Shown in pieces: positions 6,942 through 13,675 of a DNA stretch of 25,110 nt. Source of the DNA: Clostridia bacterium (GTDB lineage: Bacteria; Bacillota; Clostridia; UMGS1810). The position numbers were made by a program, and so were the translations under genes. The stretch covers positions 1-25,110 of the forward strand of contig JAFYUA010000240.1 in the NCBI GenBank assembly GCA_017549745.1, given 5' to 3'. Every line of letters begins with the position of its first letter. Positions within the stretch are counted from its first letter, which is position 1. The notes beneath the pieces are model-generated. The model made no database searches. It saw nothing but the letters and a program-made list of their open reading frames with translations, and was not told the DNA's origin.

Positions 6942-8432
6942 TTATACCCTCTCTGCTAACACAATTTCTCTTCTGATTACTTTGAGCAGCTCTCCAAGTG
7001 TGGGTCTTGCTTTATATTCATTTTTTATAACACTTGTTATAATTTGGTGAAACTCAGGTGACATATTCTCTCTGATGGCTTCAAGATTTTGGGCAAGGGT
7101 TTCGTCACTCGCATTGCCAAAGAGCACATAGAGCGCAATCTTGGCAACTGCAAACACATCCACCTGCTCCCAGTCGGGTTTGGAACCTTTGGCAAAAGCG
7201 CCCATCTTGATTTCATTTGGTGCATATGGGTCGCGGGCGCCCTTTAGCGCAAATGCATTTGGCCCCACTGTAAGATCCGACGGCACGGCAACGGAAGAAT
7301 CCATGACCTTGGAGTATTCAAAATTGCCTATGCGCACACTGCAGCCCTTGGGAGTGGGAGTGATGAAAATGCAGGTGGGATGCAGGTTACGATGATGAAT
7401 AGACACAGAGTCGGTTATATCGATAAGAGAATACAAAATCTCAACAATATCCTCAATAATGCCAAGCTTGAGAGTGAGCACATCATTGGGGAAACGAGCT
7501 GAATAATCACGGAGGAATTTTTCATATTCATCACGCTGATTGAGCATAAAGGTGTTTTCTTCGGTGAGATAGCAAAGAAATCTCACCCTGCAATCGACCG
7601 CGGTGGGAATTTCCTCAGACCAAATAGGCATCTGAGATATGCGCGAGTTATATTTTTTGATTGTGTCCATAGCCATAAGGTCGCGAAATTGGGTGACATC
7701 GCCGTCACTGTCTTTTTCAAAGCGTCGGATTATGGCATAGCGGCACTCTTCCCTGCCCTCGTAGTGTTCTATCTTTCGGCATTTGTAGCTTTTGATTTTG
7801 GGCGGTTGACCATGAAATGAAAACATCGGCTTGATGACCTCATAGTCACCTATAGGCAGAAGGTCATAGGTTTCATAGCCCTTTATTTCCGCCACACGAA
7901 CATTGTCGCTCTTGCGCACATATGCCTCGCGTCTTTCGTTGGGTGCAATGCGCGATATCTTTTTGCCCATGGCATAGCCATATACAAGCAGATATAGTGA
8001 CTTAAACACCTTGGCAGCCTCTGCCTCGGCATTTTTACTGTAGACAATATCGGTTTCCACCTTTTCGATGGTGGTGAGAAGCTTTTTCACGCTTTTTTCC
8101 AGAGGACTGTGGACTGCATCATTGCCTGTGCTTCTCACAAGGTTCATGTCATAGCTCACCGAGGTGTCAAGATAGCCGTTGGCAAAACAATATTGCATTT
8201 TGTCCACAATGGTAGAAAGACCTGCAGCCTGCTTTTGGTCATAATCGGTGGGCACCTGCACACCGTTGATGTCGAGCACTGCATCAAGAAAGCTCTCCAC
8301 AGCGGTGCGGGCACGAGTGGAGATATTGAACGGATGGGTGCGCGCGGTGCGCTCACAATCCACACAATGAGTGTAGAGCTGATTGTAGCCTTTCAGTCTG
8401 GAATCTTCATTTTTCATAAAATCAAATAGCAT
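6942..8432 (-). CDS. DUF4145-like domain fused to a pseudokinase
   Basis: A 496-aa protein and first gene of the kinase-helicase operon. The N-terminal 130 residues resemble DUF4145, a helical domain common at the N-terminus of restriction and defence proteins; the hallmark is R-x-x-GN-x-x-x-H, here RSTGNDAVHS (100-109). The C-terminal half (about 185-490) has kinase-fold landmarks with lost chemistry: the HRD loop is H347-R348-N349, the catalytic-loop Lys and Asn are His351 and Cys354, and DFG is N370-F371-E372, while YAPNE (403-407) and VDVFA with D425 of helix F remain. It is therefore predicted to be a catalytically dead kinase, perhaps an allosteric partner of the adjacent active kinase. 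The start chosen is ATG 8432, eight bases after AAAGGA; the longer TTG form at 8477 lacks a site. DUF4145 is assigned by motif only, so with less certainty than the pseudokinase. Confidence 0.8.
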   Translation of the reverse strand: MLFDFMKNEDSRLKGYNQLYTHCVDCERTARTHPFNISTRARTAVESFLDAVLDINGVQVPTDYDQKQAAGLSTIVDKMQYCFANGYLDTSVSYDMNLVRSTGNDAVHSPLEKSVKKLLTTIEKVETDIVYSKNAEAEAAKVFKSLYLLVYGYAMGKKISRIAPNERREAYVRKSDNVRVAEIKGYETYDLLPIGDYEVIKPMFSFHGQPPKIKSYKCRKIEHYEGREECRYAIIRRFEKDSDGDVTQFRDLMAMDTIKKYNSRISQMPIWSEEIPTAVDCRVRFLCYLTEENTFMLNQRDEYEKFLRDYSARFPNDVLTLKLGIIEDIVEILYSLIDITDSVSIHHRNLHPTCIFITPTPKGCSVRIGNFEYSKVMDSSVAVPSDLTVGPNAFALKGARDPYAPNEIKMGAFAKGSKPDWEQVDVFAVAKIALYVLFGNASDETLAQNLEAIRENMSPEFHQIITSVIKNEYKARPTLGELLKVIRREIVLAERV

Positions 8433-8440
8433 AACGGTTA

Positions 8441-8446
8441 TCCTTT
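8441..8446 (-). promoter_or_regulatory. Ribosome binding site fixing the DUF4145-pseudokinase start
   Basis: AAAGGA on the minus strand, eight bases before ATG 8432. It supports this start over an in-frame TTG at 8477. Confidence 0.65.
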
Positions 8447-8464
8447 GTGAAAGAAATTTAAATG

Positions 8465-8494
8465 ATAATAGTGTCAAGGCGCGAGATAAGTGAA
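8465..8494 (-). promoter_or_regulatory. Possible sigma-A promoter of the kinase-helicase operon
   Basis: On the minus strand TTCACT (8494-8489) and TATTAT (8470-8465) are separated by 18 bases, matching four of six and five of six consensus positions. Initiation would fall near 8458, leaving a leader of about 26 bases that carries AAAGGA. A TTGACA at 8477-8472 is a better -35 box but has no good -10 box at 16-18 bases. Weak call, made by eye. Confidence 0.3.
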
Positions 8495-8533
8495 TGTAAA
8501 ACCTTCTCCTATTGCCTATGGTATCCCAAAGGT

Positions 8534-9166
8534 TTATATTTTACTTCTATATAGCAAATACGAATACACTGTTGGAATAATCACAATTACAAAAATAGTA
8601 ATCATAAACAAAATTGTAAATTTTAATAGTCCTGCTACAGTCATTAATATACCGCTGATAATCCAAAGCTTTCCTGCAAGTTTATGCGTCTTATTCCAAT
8701 TTTCCTCATCGTGCAAGGTCCAGGGAAGTCTGATTCCAATAGTATAGTTTTGTTTGCACTTCGGAAGAATAAAACCAAGAACAAAAATTACAACTCCAAC
8801 AAAAACAAACATTATGTTTTCGACATTTACTCTATATCCCAATGCATTACCATAGATACAAACTCCGCATATCAAAGAGCAAATAGGAATTATGCTTATA
8901 ACAACGGAAATTACTTTGTTATTTATATTCTTTTTTCTTGGATCAGCATTTGTAGCAATGATACATATTAAATTTACAATTGTCAGCAGCGCCGGAAGTC
9001 CGACTACTGCAAACAGTTTACTGCTATAGCCTGTAGGCTCACCATTCCAACCGAAACTTGTTGCTATATTCTACGGAAGTCTGCCCCATACAATAAATCC
9101 AAAAATCATCGGCAATAATGTAATTATGGAAGAAATAATTATATTAAATTTATTGTTTTTTATCAT
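8534..9166 (-). pseudogene. SdpI-family immunity/membrane protein, broken by one in-frame stop
   Basis: SdpI-family proteins are multi-helix membrane proteins; B. subtilis SdpI protects against the SdpC toxin and signals to SdpR. Reading the minus strand from ATG 9166 (preceded by AGGTGG) gives MIKNNKFNIIISSIITLLP, a first helix, then a TAG at 9073-9071 (codon 32), after which the same frame continues without interruption to TAA at 8534. The part before and just after the stop is DUF1648-like (GRLP-stop-NIATSFGWNGEPTGY), and the second half carries the SdpI signature NYTIGIRLPWTLHDEENWNKTHKLAGK with further helices. At 210 codons including the stop the length is normal. DUF1648 proteins usually have a polar residue at this point, and one C-to-T change from CAG would give the TAG. 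A 113-aa fragment from ATG 8875 could still be made but would lack the first helices. TAG ends another gene in this window (at 13676), so recoding is unlikely. Confidence 0.85.
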
Positions 9167-9263
9167 ATAACCACCTAAATTTTGTTTTAATTAATATGTG
9201 TGTTATCGCAACTTATTAAACTATCATTTTTTGGTACAGTTTTTGGATTAGCTCGCATTCGAT

Positions 9264-9291
9264 AGTATATGTAAATATTTAAAAGCGGCAA
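9264..9291 (-). promoter_or_regulatory. Possible promoter of the broken SdpI gene
   Basis: The minus strand has TTGCCG (9291-9286), a 16-base spacer and TATACT (9269-9264), giving a leader of about 90 bases before ATG 9166. Judged by eye; the 204-base gap in which it lies holds no gene. Confidence 0.3.
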
Positions 9292-9339
9292 ACCAATCTT
9301 TGATTTTCATGGACTTGACACGAATAAGTCTATACCAAT

Positions 9340-9360
9340 ATAATAGAGCCGACTCATTAT
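9340..9360 (-). other. Stem-loop 11 bases after the sialate-esterase-like gene
   Basis: The minus strand reads ATAATGAG, loop TCGG, then CTCTATTAT: an eight-pair stem with one bulge and a four-base loop. It could end transcription of the upstream gene, but no convincing run of U follows, so a terminator is not certain. Confidence 0.3.
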
Positions 9361-9370
9361 CTTCGCATCT

Positions 9371-10132
9371 TTACAATAATTCCATTTTTGTTCTGTTATC
9401 ATCTTTTTCATTTGGTTTATTATAATAGTTCAAGTTATAACTTTCAAACTTTTGGTACGCATTGAAATACCGTATTCCAAATTCCTTCAATGCTGCGGCA
9501 TTAAAGTGTAGGTTATCCGGATTTGCCCCCAGACCATCGGCCGATACATAGGCGCAATTGGGATATTCTTCAGCAATTTTTCTGAGTGAACGATTTATGT
9601 GATGGTAGTTTTTCAGGTCTTCATCCAGAGTGCAATTCAAAAGAAAATCTCCTAAACCACCAATAAGGATTGGTAGATTCGGCATTTCTATATGTTTTCT
9701 AAGTTCATTCATAATAACAGTAAAATGTTCCTGATAAAGTGGATATCTTTCCGGGCTACAATCTCCTTCACCCTGATGCCAGATCACCCCAACCAAATGC
9801 GAGGTTCTCATAGCAAGTTTGGTACAATTTACAGCGTTATTAAAAAGCAGTCCGCCAGGTTGCCATTGTTCCAAACTCGTACCACCATCAGCACAAGGTA
9901 TGATGCCAACTTCAACGCCAGGATGAGAATCGGAATAAGCTTTTGCAAAGCTCTCAGCCAGGCAAGTACCCGAAAACGGGCGATCTGGGTTTACCGGTCG
10001 ATACATTGTCTGCCATCTGCCGTTGCGAAGGACTTTTAATTTGTCACCACAAGTGTCAAGCTCTTCTGCTTCATCATAAAATCCTCTGCCGGCAGCATTG
10101 GACTGGCCTATTAACAAAAATGAATGTATCAT
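9371..10132 (-). CDS. SASA-domain (sialate O-acetylesterase-like) SGNH esterase
   Basis: A 253-aa cytoplasmic-looking esterase (no signal peptide) of the SASA/CE6-like branch of SGNH hydrolases, which remove O-acetyl groups from sugars. The nucleophile block is IGQSNAAGRG with Ser11, the glycine block is ADGGTSLEQW (81-90), then GVIWHQGEGD (115-124), and the catalytic Asp-His pair is DNLH (206-209). The domain is complete; the last 25 residues are a polar, Asn/Lys-rich extension. ATG 10132 has AAAGGG nine bases upstream. Base composition is clearly more AT-rich than in the polysaccharide operon. It may deacetylate a surface polysaccharide or an imported acetyl-sugar, but the lack of a signal peptide favours the latter or an intracellular precursor (inference). 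Confidence 0.87.
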   Translation of the reverse strand: MIHSFLLIGQSNAAGRGFYDEAEELDTCGDKLKVLRNGRWQTMYRPVNPDRPFSGTCLAESFAKAYSDSHPGVEVGIIPCADGGTSLEQWQPGGLLFNNAVNCTKLAMRTSHLVGVIWHQGEGDCSPERYPLYQEHFTVIMNELRKHIEMPNLPILIGGLGDFLLNCTLDEDLKNYHHINRSLRKIAEEYPNCAYVSADGLGANPDNLHFNAAALKEFGIRYFNAYQKFESYNLNYYNKPNEKDDNRTKMELL

Positions 10133-10171
10133 AATTCAAAACCCTTTCTTTATTTTATCAAAACACTATGT

Positions 10172-10186
10172 AATGATATAATCATT
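10172..10186. promoter_or_regulatory. Perfect palindrome upstream of the SASA esterase
   Basis: AATGAT-ATA-ATCATT is a perfect six-base inverted repeat with a three-base centre, 40 bases upstream of ATG 10132 and touching the direct repeat that ends at 10184. It could be an operator for a small dimeric repressor. AT-rich palindromes also arise by chance. Confidence 0.25.
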
Positions 10187-10217
10187 GCGAGGCATAAGGT
10201 TTAGATGCAAACCTTTT
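10184..10217 (-). repeat. Direct repeat copy 1 (downstream of the GDSL gene)
   Basis: A 34-base unit made of ATTGCGAGGCATA, one variable base, then GGTTTAGATGCAAA and CCTTTT on the plus strand. It matches copy 2 at 10939-10973 except for one substitution and one inserted G. On either strand it can fold into a stem AAGGTTT/AAACCTT around a six-base loop, a perfect seven-pair hairpin in this copy. It sits 24 bases after the stop of the GDSL gene and 51 bases before the SASA esterase gene. Confidence 0.85.
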
Positions 10218-10241
10218 TATCCTTTAACCAAAAATCATTTA

Positions 10242-10910
10242 TTAAAGTTGTTCTAAAAACTTTTTCAATTTATGTGAAATTACTGCATTTCCATTATCAT
10301 TTGGATGCAATCCATCAGGAATGTAGTTTTCCTGAATTTCTTTTATCTCAGGTTGCAATCCGCTTGTTGCAAACAAATCCAATACGGGAAGGGAATAATA
10401 TTGTGCAACTTCTCTGATTATATTTACATATTCTTTCAATGTTCCAAAATCACCGGGTTCTTTTCCTTCTGGAATTTTTGTTTCACCAATTCTATGAAGC
10501 GGTGTCATAATCACGATGGTTTTTCCAATATATTTTTTAATGAGTCCACTGAACAAATAATGGCAGGCTCCGTAAAAGGTTTCCGGCGTTCTGTCAGAAA
10601 AGCTGCCTATTCCTGCATCTCCGTGCCCATAATCATTTGTTCCGCCAAAAACAACTACAACATCTGCATCATCATCCATTTGTTCAAATCTTTCACAAAA
10701 AGAATTTATGTCCACATAGTCATCTTTTGGTCTTGCCGTTGTTCCCTTTTGCAAAGCAAACCTCGTACCACTTATTCCATAGTTTCTTGCAACTGCCAAA
10801 TCGGCTTCCTTTTTCAAAACTGAGTGGTATATCGTCTGTTCACAACTCGCTCCCACCCCCTGTGTAATACTGTCTCCCAAAAAATTGATTTTAAGACCTC
10901 TTAATTCCAT
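10242..10910 (-). CDS. GDSL/SGNH-type lipase/esterase
   Basis: A 222-aa single-domain SGNH hydrolase without signal peptide. All four family blocks are present: FLGDSITQG with nucleophile Ser14 (block I), ISGTR with Gly48 (block II), GGTNDY with Asn92 (block III) and DGLHPND with Asp199 and His202 (block V). Members hydrolyse esters such as acetylated sugars, lysophospholipids or acyl-CoA; the substrate cannot be told. ATG 10910 has a strong AAAGGAG nine bases upstream. It is unrelated in detail to the neighbouring SASA esterase, although both use the SGNH fold. The gene is bracketed by two nearly identical direct repeats, and its AT-rich composition matches the other genes of this small island. 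Confidence 0.9.
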   Translation of the reverse strand: MELRGLKINFLGDSITQGVGASCEQTIYHSVLKKEADLAVARNYGISGTRFALQKGTTARPKDDYVDINSFCERFEQMDDDADVVVVFGGTNDYGHGDAGIGSFSDRTPETFYGACHYLFSGLIKKYIGKTIVIMTPLHRIGETKIPEGKEPGDFGTLKEYVNIIREVAQYYSLPVLDLFATSGLQPEIKEIQENYIPDGLHPNDNGNAVISHKLKKFLEQL

Positions 10911-10938
10911 GCTAGTTATCTCCTTTGTAAATTTATTA

Positions 10939-10973
10939 ATTGCGAGGCATACGGTTTAGATGCAAAGCCTTTT
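10939..10973 (-). repeat. Direct repeat copy 2 (downstream of the 74-aa gene)
   Basis: Second copy of the repeat at 10184-10217, 35 bases, differing by one substitution (C for A after GGCATA) and one extra G before CCTTTT. The hairpin of copy 1 is weaker here because the extra base would bulge out. It lies 33 bases after the stop of the 74-aa gene and 28 bases before the GDSL gene. Confidence 0.85.
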
Positions 10974-11006
10974 GATGTAAAGTTCATATTAAGTTAGGAT
11001 AAAAAA

Positions 11007-11231
11007 TCAATCGACTTGTATAAATCCTTCTAACCAAGAACCAACATTTAATTCATATTCGCTAATATAAAAACATTCGTCATCATATTTATTGAACCCC
11101 GGAAGCAATTTGTATTTAGACACTGCATTTTCTGCCATTTGTCTACTTTCGAAAATTCCAAGTGTTTTAGTTTCCGTATATTCAAGGTTTTCTCCATAAT
11201 CATAAGCATGTTCTAATAAATACACTTTCAT
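11007..11231 (-). CDS. Small conserved protein, DUF7336-like
   Basis: A 74-aa protein beginning MKVYLLEHAYDYGENLEYTE and containing KTLGIFESRQMAENAVSKY, LPGF, FYISEYELN and WLEGF. This resembles a widespread family of small bacterial proteins (I believe annotated DUF7336) whose members report an MKVYLLEH start and a LPGF...ISEYELD...WTEGF end; function unknown. Family recall is from memory and not checked. ATG 11231 has a very good GGAGGT site. The gene is isolated, often found in cargo regions of mobile or variable islands, and its AT-rich composition suits that. The 112 bases upstream of it, back to the polysaccharide operon, show no clear gene, terminator or promoter. Confidence 0.75.
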   Translation of the reverse strand: MKVYLLEHAYDYGENLEYTETKTLGIFESRQMAENAVSKYKLLPGFNKYDDECFYISEYELNVGSWLEGFIQVD

Positions 11232-11343
11232 ATCAATATTACCTCCATTTCAAATAGAATTAATTTTTTCACCAAAATTCGACATAGTTCGAGTCAAGTC
11301 AGACGAAAATTATATATCTATACCTGCGCTTTCACTTTCATAA

Positions 11344-12279
11344 TTACTGTTTTAACTGACTTTTCTTTGCACTCTTCGTGGTGGATGATATTATGTATTT
11401 GGGTCTGCCCTTGATTTCCTCATAGATGCGAGCAATATAATAGCCAATGATGCCAAGGCTTATCATGATGATGCTGCCTATGAAAATGGTTATGATGATA
11501 ACGGTGGTCATGCCCTCGAGTGCTCTGCCGACTATCTTGTCGATAAGTGCCCATATGCCGAACACAACTGATATAAAAAGCATAACAAATCCAAGAACGG
11601 TTACCGTTTGCATTGGGGCTGTGGAATATGAGGAAATGTTGGAAATTGCGTATTTGATAAGTCCGCGAGTTGACCATTTGGACTCGCCGCCCACACGCTC
11701 CCTTACCTCAAACTCAACTGTGGTTTTGTTGTAGCCCACCCAATAGGAAATTGCTCTGAAAAATCCCCTCTCGGGCATTTGGTTGAGCACATCGATTACC
11801 TTGCGGTCAAGAAGCTTAAAATCAGACGAATTGGTCATGTCAAAGCCCGCCATGCGGCTGATAACGGAGTAAAAAGCTTTTGCACCGATGCTATGCAGCT
11901 TCTTCTCCTGCCCGCGCTCGCTTTTTATGCCCTCAACAATTTCGTAGCCTTGCTGCCACAGACGATACATTTCGATGATTTTTTCGCTTGGATGCTGAAG
12001 GTCGCAATCGATGACAACGGCGCAGTTGCCGTTTGCTGCTGCAAGACCTGCAGATATGGCGGCTTCTTTGCCAAAGTTTCTTGAAAAATGCAAGCCCACA
12101 ACATTTTCTGCTTCACAGGCAAGCTCGTTGATTATGGCATAGGTGCGGTCACGGGAACCATCATCTACAAAAACAAACTCACTTTCGATGCCATGTGCAC
12201 ATAGCAAGGAATACACCTCGTTATATGCAGGTTTTATGCATTTTTCTTCGTTATATGCGGGAATAATTACGGATAACAT
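11344..12279 (-). CDS. GtrB/DPM1-like membrane glycosyltransferase family 2
   Basis: A 311-aa GT2 protein of the polyprenyl-phosphate glycosyltransferase branch (GtrB, ArnC, DPM1-like), which moves a sugar from a nucleotide donor to undecaprenyl phosphate at the inner face of the membrane. Visible: MLSVIIPAYNEE, VFVDDGSRDRT (36-46), SRNFGKEAAISAG (66-78), the metal site DCDLQHP (91-97), the GGESKW loop and two membrane helices at about 230-253 and 262-290. ATG 12279 follows AAGGTG. It is the last gene of the polysaccharide operon, 20 bases after the EAL gene. Lipid-linked monosaccharides made by such enzymes decorate finished glycans or teichoic acids on the outside, usually together with a GT-C enzyme, which is not in this window. 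Confidence 0.9.
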   Translation of the reverse strand: MLSVIIPAYNEEKCIKPAYNEVYSLLCAHGIESEFVFVDDGSRDRTYAIINELACEAENVVGLHFSRNFGKEAAISAGLAAANGNCAVVIDCDLQHPSEKIIEMYRLWQQGYEIVEGIKSERGQEKKLHSIGAKAFYSVISRMAGFDMTNSSDFKLLDRKVIDVLNQMPERGFFRAISYWVGYNKTTVEFEVRERVGGESKWSTRGLIKYAISNISSYSTAPMQTVTVLGFVMLFISVVFGIWALIDKIVGRALEGMTTVIIITIFIGSIIMISLGIIGYYIARIYEEIKGRPKYIISSTTKSAKKSQLKQ

Positions 12280-12299
12280 AATAAATCACCTTGCTTAAT

Positions 12300-13658
12300 T
12301 TAAAATAGTTCTTCAAATCGTGCGACACTCATGGGGCGGTAAAAATAGTAGCCCTGAAGCAAATCGGCGCCTGCCTCAACAGCCTTTAACTTCTGCTCCT
12401 CGGTTTCTATGCCTTCGCACAAAGTCTTAAAGCCCAAATCATGGGCAGTCTGAATGATATTTTTGAGGATTAAAAATCCAGTTTCAGTTATTGCATTTTG
12501 AGTGAGAGCTTTGTCGACCTTGACAATGCTTATGTCAAGCTCTGCCAAATCGTCAAAAGAAGCATAACCTTTGCCGAAATCGTCTAAAAGAATTGAAACG
12601 CCTTTTTCTTTCAGGCGGGTCAGATTTTTGGTCATTGCACCCTTTTCTGAATCGGTCAGTTCTTTATCTTCAAGGATTTCGACTGCAAGGCATGGATAAT
12701 CGACGCCATATTTTTCCACTATTGCTATTATATTATCTGCAAAGTCTTCATCGCAAAGAGTGGAGCGAGAAAAATTGATTGTATATACATATCTTCTGCG
12801 CTGCTGCTTGTCATTTGAAATCCATTTGCAGTTTTTTTCAAAGATATAGTAATCAAATTTTTCATTGAGTCCCACATTATTTACTGCAGAGAGAAAATGA
12901 TGGGGAGTTAAAATTCCCTCGGTGGGAGAATTGAGCCTTGAAAGTACCTCAGCACCTATAATATTGTCCGTCTTTGCATCTAAAATGGGCTGATATTCAA
13001 GAAAAAATCTGTTGTTGTCGATTTCATTTTGTATGTTGTTTTCTATTTTGATTTTGCGTTCAAATTCTTTGCCGTTGCTGTTGTCCCACTGGCAATACAA
13101 AACCTCACGGTCTTCAGCCATGCTGCACGCCTGCTTTGCTCTTGAAAGCGCGGTTTCAAACGAAACCTCATTTGAGCTTGTGGTGTGGTAGCCAAAATAC
13201 ACGCGGGCAATATTGACGGCATCGTGTGCCGCAAAAGCTCTGCCTATTTCTTCATAGCATTTTTCGATGCACGCAATTATATCGGCTGAGTCCAAAGCAT
13301 TTAAGGCAACAAAATTGTTTTTGCCATAAAGCGAAATTTCGCCGTTTATATCAAGGCACAAGCTTTGAAGAAGAATTTTTTGGATTTGTTCATACATTCT
13401 CAGGGCTTTTGGCTCAGAGTACACCCTTTTCATGCCGTCAAGAGACACAGAAACATAGACGATGCAGCGGTTTTTGCGCTCTTCGCCTATCTTTTCAAAA
13501 TCGTTTTCAATTTTGCCTGTGCTGCAAAAGCCTTTTTCCACTGTACCGTTGGCCGTCTTTACAGATTTCATGGTAAAGTACAGACCAATCAGCACCAATG
13601 CAAGAAAGCATATTACAAGAACAGTTATAATTACATAAGGGTACTCAAAAATTTGCAT
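12300..13658 (-). CDS. Membrane cyclic-di-GMP phosphodiesterase (degenerate GGDEF + EAL)
   Basis: A 452-aa protein with one membrane helix (about 8-30), a GGDEF-like domain (about 65-195) and an EAL domain (about 203-452). The GGDEF signature is replaced by YGKNNF (111-116), so cyclase activity is not expected. The EAL catalytic set is there: E237 in EVLSR, N295, E327, D359-D360 in LDDFGKG, K380, E415 and Q435 in LLQGYYF. It should hydrolyse cyclic-di-GMP to pGpG at the membrane. It lies inside the polysaccharide operon, 17 bases after a GT2 gene, with TTGGAG before its ATG. Local cyclic-di-GMP removal may set polysaccharide output, perhaps acting on or with the GGDEF-fused chain-length protein upstream. 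That link is inference. Confidence 0.92.
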   Translation of the reverse strand: MQIFEYPYVIITVLVICFLALVLIGLYFTMKSVKTANGTVEKGFCSTGKIENDFEKIGEERKNRCIVYVSVSLDGMKRVYSEPKALRMYEQIQKILLQSLCLDINGEISLYGKNNFVALNALDSADIIACIEKCYEEIGRAFAAHDAVNIARVYFGYHTTSSNEVSFETALSRAKQACSMAEDREVLYCQWDNSNGKEFERKIKIENNIQNEIDNNRFFLEYQPILDAKTDNIIGAEVLSRLNSPTEGILTPHHFLSAVNNVGLNEKFDYYIFEKNCKWISNDKQQRRRYVYTINFSRSTLCDEDFADNIIAIVEKYGVDYPCLAVEILEDKELTDSEKGAMTKNLTRLKEKGVSILLDDFGKGYASFDDLAELDISIVKVDKALTQNAITETGFLILKNIIQTAHDLGFKTLCEGIETEEQKLKAVEAGADLLQGYYFYRPMSVARFEELF

Positions 13659-13675
13659 ATGATGTCTCCAAATAA

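Noticed and set aside
778..8432. Classical Mokosh, BREX or Pgl system.
   Set aside because: No PLD nuclease, no PglZ phosphatase, no methyltransferase and no PglX/BrxC-like gene; only the kinase-helicase core resembles Mokosh.
8433..8477. A longer start (TTG 8477) for the DUF4145-pseudokinase.
   Set aside because: No ribosome site before it, whereas ATG 8432 has AAAGGA at eight bases.
9071..9073. TAG read as an amino acid (recoding) in the SdpI gene.
   Set aside because: TAG ends the GT2 gene at 13676 in a normal context, and no suppressor signal is seen; a plain nonsense change is simpler.
10184..10217. Rho-independent terminator: stem AAGGTTT/AAACCTT followed by T residues on the plus strand.
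   Set aside because: The T-run is on the plus strand, but all nearby genes are on the minus strand, where no T-run follows. The second copy has a bulged stem.
10184..10973. True integron attC sites.
   Set aside because: The RYYYAAC/GTTRRRY boxes were not found at matching positions, and the repeats are shorter than usual attC sites. Left only as a hypothesis.
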